DNA of 5,309 nucleotides from an uncultured Kiritimatiellota bacterium (GTDB lineage Bacteria > Verrucomicrobiota > Kiritimatiellia > RFP12 > UBA1067): positions 1 to 5,309 of the forward strand of contig CAKURH010000140.1 of assembly GCA_934675625.1 (NCBI GenBank). Reading direction: 5' to 3'. Under the pieces are notes generated by a model that saw nothing but the letters and a program-made list of their open reading frames with translations, made no database searches and was not told the origin of the DNA. Each line of letters begins with the position of its first letter. The stretch's first letter is position 1. Shown piece after piece: positions 1-5,309 of this stretch. A program made the translations under genes and the position numbers.

Positions 1-900
1 GCGCAGATGATCGGCCCGGAGACGTGGCTCGCGACGGGACGCCGCGCGGACGGCTCGGCCGTCACGCTCGTCTGGACGCGCACGGGCGTTCGGGAGATTC
101 CGCTGCCGGTGCGCACCGTGCGGGCGGAGAGCTTCCTGGGCACGCCGGTCGCGCTGGGTGGCACGACGCTGCGCGTCTCCGAATCGCCTGTCTACCTCTT
201 CGGCGACGAGACGTTCTCGGGGCCCGCGTGGGTCGCGCCGCCGGTGGACGAGGCGAAGCCGGTCGTCGTCGCGCCGGACGAATATCCGCTGGGACTTACT
301 GGCACGGGCTGGAAGTGCCGCGACAACCTCCAGACGCCCGTCCTTCCCGACCGCTGCTGGACGGGCGCGACGAACCGTCTTCCGCGCGTGCGCATCGCCT
401 ATTCGTCCGAAGGGCTGATCTTCAACGTCGAGGTGGATGACCCGAAGCACGAGCAGCCGTATGCGCAGGAGCGGCTTATGGAGGGCGATTCGGTCACGGT
501 CGCGGTCGATGTCGACCGGGGGCTGGACTGGCAGCCGAACGCGCACATGACGAGCTTCAAGGGACACCGCGCGTTCGAGTACACGGTCGCCGTGCGGGAC
601 GACGGCAAGCGGGAGGCCTGGCGGCGCAACGCCTGGGACTTCGACATCCGTCCGAACGCGCCGGTCGTCGTCTTCAACGGCGTCACGCGCGTGGGCGCGG
701 ACAAGACGCGCTACATGATCTGGCTCACGTGGCCGCGCCTGGGGATGGACGGCCCGCCGCCGCCCGGCACGAAGTTCGGCATCGCCGTCTCGGTGAGCGA
801 CTTGACGGATGGGAAGCGGAAGACGTACGACCTCTTCGGCGGCATCACCGGCACGCCCGACCCGACGAAGTACGGCACGTTCGTCTGCGAAGGGAAGTGA
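1..900 (+). CDS. C-terminal part of a secreted glycoside hydrolase-like protein with a CBM9-like domain (5' end outside the window)
   Basis: The frame is open to the left edge, so this is the end of a longer gene; the ATG at position 7 has no Shine-Dalgarno site visible and is probably internal. Residues here count from that Met. Residues 17-64 (TLVWT, then a strand pattern ending SESPVYLF) resemble the small beta domain that closes many secreted TIM-barrel glycoside hydrolases, where a 'PVYL' strand is typical. Residues of about 98-295 look like a CBM9-like beta-sandwich: LIFNVEVDD (137-145), then LMEGDSVTVAVDVD (157-170), an IWLTWPRLG strand (238-246) and a PPPGTKFGIAVSVSD strand (250-265). 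CBM9-type domains bind glycan chain ends or occur as related domains of unknown ligand. The catalytic part and any signal peptide lie upstream, so family and substrate cannot be named. It ends with tandem stops TGA TAA (898-903), 21 bases before the GH2 gene, consistent with one operon. Reading frame and gene end are secure; the domain calls are pattern recognition and moderately sure. Confidence 0.72.
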   Translation, partial: AQMIGPETWLATGRRADGSAVTLVWTRTGVREIPLPVRTVRAESFLGTPVALGGTTLRVSESPVYLFGDETFSGPAWVAPPVDEAKPVVVAPDEYPLGLTGTGWKCRDNLQTPVLPDRCWTGATNRLPRVRIAYSSEGLIFNVEVDDPKHEQPYAQERLMEGDSVTVAVDVDRGLDWQPNAHMTSFKGHRAFEYTVAVRDDGKREAWRRNAWDFDIRPNAPVVVFNGVTRVGADKTRYMIWLTWPRLGMDGPPPPGTKFGIAVSVSDLTDGKRKTYDLFGGITGTPDPTKYGTFVCEGK

Positions 901-905
901 TAACC

Positions 906-913
906 GGGGAAAG
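906..913 (+). promoter_or_regulatory. Ribosome binding site of the GH2 gene
   Basis: GGGGAAAG lies 8 bases before the ATG at 922, followed by an A-rich spacer (AAAATAAA). The short gap after the tandem stops of the upstream gene holds no hairpin-plus-T-run terminator, so readthrough from the upstream gene is expected. The local drop in GC relative to the coding sequence is typical of translation starts in GC-rich genomes. Confidence 0.6.
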
Positions 914-921
914 AAAATAAA

Positions 922-2766
922 ATGAAAATGAGAATCGTGTGCGGAATGATCTTCACGGCGAGTGCTGTGTTGGCAGTGCCGCTGACGACGCCGTGGGGCG
1001 AGAAGGTGACGAGCGCAAACGCCTGGCGCGACTATCCGCGTCCCCAGCTTGTGCGCGATGGCTGGACGTGCCTGAACGGCGACTGGGACTACGCCGTGAC
1101 GAGCGTCACGAACACGCCGGGGCGTCCGACGGCCTGGGACGGCAGGATCCGCGTGCCGTTCGCGATAGAGTCCGCGCTCTCCGGCGTCGGGCGGCTCTTG
1201 AAGCCCGACGAGTTCCTCTGGTACACGCGCACGATCGCCTGCCGGAAGTGTCCCGGCGAGCGCGTCCTCCTGCACTTCGGCGCGGTCGACTTCCGCGCGC
1301 AGGTCTTCGTCGGACACCGCGAGGTGACGGACGTGCCGCACGAGGGCGGAAATCTGCCGTTCACGCTCGATGTCACGGACTACGTCGCGGACGGGGAGAA
1401 CGAGCTGACGGTCTGCACGTGGGACCCGACGGAGGATTTCGTGAACGCGCGCGGCAAGCAGAGCTTCGAGCCGAAGGGGTGCTTCTACACGCGCGTGTCG
1501 GGGATCTGGCAGACGGTGTGGATGGAGAACGTGCCGGAGACGCATGTGGCGGGCTATGCGGTCACGACGGACATCGACAAGGGCACGGTCACGCTGCGCT
1601 TCGATGTCCGCAGCCCGCGCTTCGCGAAGCCGGAGGTGACGGTGGAGGTCGCCGGGGTGAAGGTGACGACGGCGAACGGCGAGGTGACGGTCGCGCTGCC
1701 CTCGCCCGTCCGCCTGTGGTCGCCGGACGCGCCGAACCTCTACGACTTCACGGCCGCGTGCGGCGCGGACACGGTGCGGGGCTACTTCGGGATGCGCAAG
1801 ATCGAGACGCGCCGCGACGCGAAGGGCGTCCTGCGCTTCTTCCTCAACGGCGAGCCGGTCTTCCTGATGGGCACGCTCGACCAGGGCTGGTGGCCGGACG
1901 GCCTCCTCACGCCGCCGTCGGAGGAGGCGATGGCCTTCGACATCCAGACGCTGAAGGACCTCGGCTTCAACATGATGCGCAAGCACATCAAGGTCGAGCC
2001 GGCGCGCTACTACTACCTCTGCGACAAGATGGGGCTGATGGTCGTGCAGGACCTGCCGAGCGCGAACGGCGACGAGCGTTCGCCGTTCAAGGCGAGGACG
2101 GTGGCCGGCTACGGGCTTCAGCGGCGCGAGCTGAAGGAGATGACGGACGCCCTGCAGACGTTCCCCTCGATCGTGATGTGGGTGCCCTACAACGAGGGCT
2201 GGAGCCAGCCGGGGGCGTTCCTCACGCACGCGACGCTCGACTGGACGAAGCGGCACGATCCGACGCGGCTCGTGAACGGTCCGAGCGGCTGGGTGGACTT
2301 CGAGGGCGGCGACTGGGGCCACCAGGCGGAGCGCCGTGCGTGGACGCGGCACCTGCCGCCGGGCGTCTGCGAGGCGGCGGACGTCATCGACCGGCACGAC
2401 TACAACCGCGTGCCCGGCATGGCGCCGCTGAACGCCCGCCGCGTCAGCTTCCTCGGCGAGTTCGGCGGCCTCGGTTGCCGCGTGGACGGGCATCTCTGGA
2501 CGGAGAAGGCGTGGGGCTATGGCGCGACGGGCGGCGCCGACGCGGCGGCGAACGGGACGAAGGCGGTCGAGGCGCGGTATGTCGCGCTGATGGGCCGCAT
2601 CGCCGAGTTGGCGGCGCAGGGGCTCGGCGGCGCGGTCTACACGCAGACGACGGACGTGGAGGCCGAGGTCAACGGCCTCATGACCTACGACCGCAAGGTC
2701 CTGAAGTTCGACCCCGCCATCTTGCGTACGGCACATGAGAGGATATATGATTCGCTCAAGAGGTAG
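922..2766 (+). CDS. Exported glycoside hydrolase family 2 enzyme (beta-galactosidase/beta-glucuronidase type)
   Basis: Complete 614-residue GH2 enzyme, close in length to E. coli beta-glucuronidase and far shorter than LacZ. Residues 1-18 form a Sec signal peptide (K2, R4, hydrophobic core, probable cleavage after VLA18). Residues of about 38-205 are the jelly-roll sugar-binding domain: YPRPQLVRDGW, LNGDWDY, a VLLHFGAVD strand at 115-123, and HEGGNLPF at 140-147. An Ig-like domain follows (about 207-290), then the TIM barrel (about 293-614). The barrel carries DQGWWPDG (320-327), RKHIKVEP (353-360), the acid/base motif NEGW with E425 (codon 2194-2196), the nucleophile motif LGEFGG with E513 (codon 2458-2460), and the subgroup signature VYTQTTDVEAEVNGLMTYDR (572-591). 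Both catalytic glutamates are present, so it should be an active retaining beta-glycosidase. The exact sugar (galactose, glucuronic acid or other) cannot be read from the motifs. It acts in the periplasm or outside the cell. Start 922 has a good ribosome binding site; a second in-frame ATG at 928 would change only two residues. The gene runs directly into the GH78-like gene, suggesting joint attack on one glycan. Confidence 0.95.
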   Translation: MKMRIVCGMIFTASAVLAVPLTTPWGEKVTSANAWRDYPRPQLVRDGWTCLNGDWDYAVTSVTNTPGRPTAWDGRIRVPFAIESALSGVGRLLKPDEFLWYTRTIACRKCPGERVLLHFGAVDFRAQVFVGHREVTDVPHEGGNLPFTLDVTDYVADGENELTVCTWDPTEDFVNARGKQSFEPKGCFYTRVSGIWQTVWMENVPETHVAGYAVTTDIDKGTVTLRFDVRSPRFAKPEVTVEVAGVKVTTANGEVTVALPSPVRLWSPDAPNLYDFTAACGADTVRGYFGMRKIETRRDAKGVLRFFLNGEPVFLMGTLDQGWWPDGLLTPPSEEAMAFDIQTLKDLGFNMMRKHIKVEPARYYYLCDKMGLMVVQDLPSANGDERSPFKARTVAGYGLQRRELKEMTDALQTFPSIVMWVPYNEGWSQPGAFLTHATLDWTKRHDPTRLVNGPSGWVDFEGGDWGHQAERRAWTRHLPPGVCEAADVIDRHDYNRVPGMAPLNARRVSFLGEFGGLGCRVDGHLWTEKAWGYGATGGADAAANGTKAVEARYVALMGRIAELAAQGLGGAVYTQTTDVEAEVNGLMTYDRKVLKFDPAILRTAHERIYDSLKR

Positions 2767-5245
2767 GATTGAAAAGGTGATGACAACGGCGGCACATGTC
2801 CTTGCGGCGTGTTTTGCTGTTCTATCGGCCGAGGCATTCGAGACCCGGCAGATTTTCCGCGAGGAGCGCGTCACACGCGGCGACGTGAACCTGCGTCCGC
2901 TCCAGGCGATTGACGAAGCCGCCTGGATCTGGACGAAGGGGGCCGGTTTCGAGGACGGAAACGCCTTCCCGATCATCCGTTTCCGGCGGGATTTCACGGC
3001 GGACGGTACGCCGCTTGTCTTCGACATCTCGGCCGATCCGCGCTATGTCCTCCTGCTGGACGGGCGCGTCGTCTCGCGCGGGCCGCACAAGGGATTCCTC
3101 GACCGCTGGTACTACCAGAGCTATTCCGTCGAGGGGCTGGCGCCCGGCGCGCACACGCTGGAGGCGGTCGTCTTCCACCTCGGGCGGAACGGCCCGCCCT
3201 CGATCCTGACGAGCGGACGCGGCGGCTTCGTCCTCAAGGCCGGAGGCTCCTACGACGCGCGGCTGACGACGGGCAAGGCGGCGTGGCGGGCGGCGCGCGT
3301 GCCGTGCCAGTCCTACGGCGGCGTGACCGATCCGGACACGATGACGGGCCGCGAGAACATCGTGCGCGGAACCAGCTTCCTCGACTGGCACGACCTCGCG
3401 TGGCAGCCGACGACTGTCGTGCGCGAACCTGTCCGGGCGAGCGACTACGGCAATCCCTGCCGGGGCTGGGCGCTCTTCCCGACCGAGCGACTGGACGAGC
3501 TGGAGCGGCCCTGCGCGCCGGGCGCGGTGCGGGCCGCACAGCCGCTCTTCGACGAGACGAACGCCGTCTACACGGCGGCGGACACGGCAAGCGTGTGGAC
3601 GGTGCGGTTCGACCGCCTCCTCAAGGCCGGCGAACGGGTCGAGATCCCCGCCCGGACGTCCGTCCGCTTCCTCTGGGATCTCGGTGACTACTACTGCGCC
3701 TTCCCCGACCTCGGCACGTCCGGCGGCGCGGGCGCGCAGGTCCGCTGGCGCTGGGCCGAGGCGCTGTACGCGCCGTTCGCCGAGACGGGGCGGCTGGGCG
3801 AGCTCTACCTCCACAAGGGCAACCGCGACGAATTCCTCGGCAAGCGGATGCTGCGCGCGATGCACGACACGTTCCTGCCGGACGGCCGCGCGTCCGCGTC
3901 GTTCACGACGCCGTGGTGGAAGTGCGGCCGCTGGGTCGAGATCGCGGTTCGGACGGCCGACGCGCCGCTCGCGCTCACGCGGCTCGGGCTCGTCGAGACG
4001 CGAACGCCCCTCGCGGTGCGGTCGTCGTTCGCGTGCGACGACCCCTCCATTGAGGACATCAGCCGGATTGCCGTGCGCGGCCTGCAGAACTGCCTTCACG
4101 AGATGTTCATGGACTGCCCCTACTTCGAGCAGCAGATGTACCCCGGCGACACGCGCGTGGAAATGCTCGTCCTCAACACGCTTTCAGGTGACGACCGCCT
4201 CCTGCGCTACGGGATTGGCCTCTTCGATGCCTCGCGTCGCGGAAACGGGATGATCCGCATGAACTTCCCGTCCATTAACGAGCAGGATTCGACGACGTTC
4301 TCGCTTTGCTGGGCGTCCATGCTCGGCGACTACGCGCTCTGGCATGGTTCGAACGCATTCCTCCGCCAGCGCATCCCCGGCCTCCGCCAGACGCTCTCGC
4401 AGATCGACACGTACCGCAACGCGGACGGCCTTCTCGAAAATCTGCCTGGCTGGAGCTTCGTGGACTGGAGCGAACCGTGGGGGTGGCTGGGCATCGCGCC
4501 GGACGGGCGGCGTGGCTGCTCGGCGGTCAACAACCTCCTCTACGTCTACGCCCTCCGCCAGGCGGCGCGCGCCGAGCGCGCGTGCGGCGACACCGCGATG
4601 GGCGCCTACTGGCAGACGAAGGCGGAAGCCGTCGCGCGGGCCGTCGTCGCGGCGTTCTGGGACGACGTGCGCGGCCTTGTCGCCGACACGCGCACGAAGG
4701 ACCGCTTTTCGGAGCATGCGCAGTGCCTTGCGCTCCTTGCGGACGCCCTGCCCGCCGACCGGGCGGCGCGCGCGTTCGACGGACTTGTCCGGGCGAAGGA
4801 CCTCGCGCCGGTGACGGTCTACTTCTCGCACTACCTCTTCGAGACGTACTTCAAGTTCAACCGCCCGGACCTCTTCCTCACGCGGCTTGACCTCTGGCGC
4901 GGTTTCGTGCGGGACGGCCTCAGGACGCCGCCGGAGGCTCCGGGCCTGCGCGGCCGCAGCGACTGCCACGCCTGGGGCGCGCATCCGCTCTACCATCTCC
5001 AGACGGGCATCGCGGGCATCCGGCCGGACGCGGACGGCTTCGCGCGCGTGCGCATCGTGCCGCAGCCAGGGCCCCTGAAGTTCATTCGCGCGACGATGCC
5101 CTCCCCGAAGGGCGGCATTTCCGTGGACCTGACATTTAAGGACGGCAACGCCTCCGGCACGATCACCCTGCCGCCGGGCCTCACGGGCGTCTTCGTGTGG
5201 AAGGGCGTCGAAACACCTCTCAAGGAAGGGAAGAACGAACGATGA
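2735..5245 (+). CDS. Exported GH78-type alpha-L-rhamnosidase-like enzyme
   Basis: Up to 836 residues, numbered here from the ATG at 2735. Residues of about 60-160 match the N-terminal beta-sandwich of bacterial rhamnosidases (AAWIWTKG, then an FRRDF strand, DPRYVLLLDGRVVSRGP at 101-117). A second beta-sandwich covers about 265-425. The (alpha/alpha)6-barrel runs about 430-765 and ends in SDCHAWGAHPLYHL (742-755); a C-terminal beta-sandwich (about 766-833) closes the protein. The motif DCPYFEQQMYPGD (460-472) aligns without gaps to the GH78 motif holding D567, E572 and D579 of Bacillus sp. GL1 RhaB, giving D460, E465 and D472; E465 is the expected general acid. E734 in TPPE is the likely counterpart of the catalytic base E841. 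Family knowledge implies inverting hydrolysis of terminal alpha-L-rhamnose, but this subgroup replaces R573 and W576 by Q466 and Y469, so the sugar preferred is uncertain. Candidate starts are ATG 2735, ATG 2747, GTG 2777 and ATG 2780. The longer ones keep a basic n-region before the hydrophobic stretch at about 16-32; cleavage could follow AEA34, or LAAC26 could serve as a lipobox. I report the longest extent. It lies immediately after the GH2 gene and overlaps the next gene by ATGA. Confidence 0.88.
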   Translation: MRGYMIRSRGRIEKVMTTAAHVLAACFAVLSAEAFETRQIFREERVTRGDVNLRPLQAIDEAAWIWTKGAGFEDGNAFPIIRFRRDFTADGTPLVFDISADPRYVLLLDGRVVSRGPHKGFLDRWYYQSYSVEGLAPGAHTLEAVVFHLGRNGPPSILTSGRGGFVLKAGGSYDARLTTGKAAWRAARVPCQSYGGVTDPDTMTGRENIVRGTSFLDWHDLAWQPTTVVREPVRASDYGNPCRGWALFPTERLDELERPCAPGAVRAAQPLFDETNAVYTAADTASVWTVRFDRLLKAGERVEIPARTSVRFLWDLGDYYCAFPDLGTSGGAGAQVRWRWAEALYAPFAETGRLGELYLHKGNRDEFLGKRMLRAMHDTFLPDGRASASFTTPWWKCGRWVEIAVRTADAPLALTRLGLVETRTPLAVRSSFACDDPSIEDISRIAVRGLQNCLHEMFMDCPYFEQQMYPGDTRVEMLVLNTLSGDDRLLRYGIGLFDASRRGNGMIRMNFPSINEQDSTTFSLCWASMLGDYALWHGSNAFLRQRIPGLRQTLSQIDTYRNADGLLENLPGWSFVDWSEPWGWLGIAPDGRRGCSAVNNLLYVYALRQAARAERACGDTAMGAYWQTKAEAVARAVVAAFWDDVRGLVADTRTKDRFSEHAQCLALLADALPADRAARAFDGLVRAKDLAPVTVYFSHYLFETYFKFNRPDLFLTRLDLWRGFVRDGLRTPPEAPGLRGRSDCHAWGAHPLYHLQTGIAGIRPDADGFARVRIVPQPGPLKFIRATMPSPKGGISVDLTFKDGNASGTITLPPGLTGVFVWKGVETPLKEGKNER
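2761..2768 (+). promoter_or_regulatory. Possible ribosome binding site for internal start of the GH78-like gene
   Basis: AGGTAGGA spans the stop codon of the GH2 gene. Its AGGA lies 8 bases before GTG 2777 and 11 bases before ATG 2780. The upstream ATG at 2735 has no such site, and the AGAGGA at 2738-2743 is only 3 bases from ATG 2747, which is too close for efficient pairing. This favours initiation at 2777/2780, against the signal-peptide argument for the longer forms, where the basic residues lie. The choice is not settled. Confidence 0.45.
5222..5233 (+). promoter_or_regulatory. Ribosome binding site of the fourth gene, inside the GH78-like coding end
   Basis: AAGGAAGGGAAG lies within the last codons of the GH78-like gene (encoding the KEGK stretch) and ends 8 bases before ATG 5242. 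Together with the ATGA overlap it points to translational coupling of the two genes. Confidence 0.55.
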
Positions 5246-5309
5246 TGGCTTCACTCTGTCTCGCGCTGGCACTCGTGTCCGATCCGCTCGCCGGACGGCT
5301 CTGCGGAAA
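5242..5309 (+). CDS. Start of a further exported protein (3' end outside the window)
   Basis: Only 22 codons are visible. The ATG at 5242 overlaps the TGA of the GH78-like gene in an ATGA arrangement and a purine-rich ribosome binding site precedes it; a second ATG follows directly at 5245. The visible residues begin MMASLCLALALVSD, a short hydrophobic run that looks like a signal peptide core, though without a basic residue ahead of it, followed by PLAGRLCG. The frame stays open to the edge and keeps the G/C-ending codon use of the neighbours. Position in the operon suggests another exported protein of the same glycan-degrading locus. The family cannot be recognised from this much sequence. 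Confidence 0.6.
   Translation, partial: MMASLCLALALVSDPLAGRLCG

Noticed and set aside
901..921. Possible terminator or promoter between genes 1 and 2
   Set aside because: The 21-base gap has no inverted repeat followed by T residues and is too short for a separate promoter; only a ribosome binding site is supported.
1633..1691. Repeated GAGGTGACGGT at 1633-1643 and 1681-1691
   Set aside because: Both copies encode EVTV in beta-strands of the Ig-like domain with the same preferred codons. A near copy at 1321 shows the same chance codon reuse, so this is not a functional repeat.
939..2738. A 599-codon open frame on the + strand, offset from the GH2 gene
   Set aside because: It is Arg/Ala/Gly-rich with no recognisable motif and lies wholly over a GH2 gene with intact catalytic motifs. 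GC-rich codon use removes stop codons from other frames.
2822..4099. A 425-codon open frame on the - strand over the GH78-like gene
   Set aside because: Its composition is Arg/Glu/Ala/Pro-rich with no domain pattern or ribosome binding site. It mirrors the codon bias of the real gene on the other strand.
4184..5272. A 362-codon open frame on the - strand over the GH78-like gene end
   Set aside because: Same composition artefact; it covers the conserved C-terminal rhamnosidase motifs of the + strand and spans the coupled start of the next gene.

Overview
This is a GC-rich window with G or C at most third codon positions. It is packed with genes read in one direction, and everything recognisable is exported carbohydrate-active machinery. 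It holds the C-terminal end of a large protein (left edge to 900), a complete family 2 glycoside hydrolase (GH2, 922-2766), a complete GH78-type alpha-L-rhamnosidase-like enzyme (about 2735/2780-5245), and the first 22 codons of a fourth gene starting at 5242 with a hydrophobic leader. There is no RNA gene, mobile element, CRISPR array or long non-coding stretch. The gaps are 21 bases between genes 1 and 2, an overlap or at most 13 bases between genes 2 and 3 depending on the start used, and an ATGA stop/start overlap between genes 3 and 4. This is the layout of one co-transcribed operon.

The likely host is a Gram-negative polysaccharide degrader. Sec-type leaders on every gene whose start is visible, glycosidases in series, a GH-like fragment with a CBM9-like tail, and high GC without any visible SusC/SusD genes fit the PVC group (Verrucomicrobiota, Kiritimatiellota or Lentisphaerota) better than Bacteroidota. 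This placement is inference from style and gene content; no phylogenetic marker is present.

Functionally, the GH2 enzyme should remove a beta-linked sugar (galactoside, glucuronide or similar; not resolvable from sequence) and the GH78-like enzyme an alpha-L-rhamnose or a related terminal sugar. The upstream protein appears to combine the end of a glycoside hydrolase with a carbohydrate-binding domain. Together they look like part of a locus for taking apart a branched, probably rhamnose-containing glycan outside the cytoplasm.

The most notable details are the GH78-like catalytic motif, which keeps the acidic residues at the expected spacing but replaces the usual Arg and Trp between them, and the uncertain start of that gene, where the choice changes its signal peptide and possibly its anchoring. 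I found no evidence of a new kind of biological system here.
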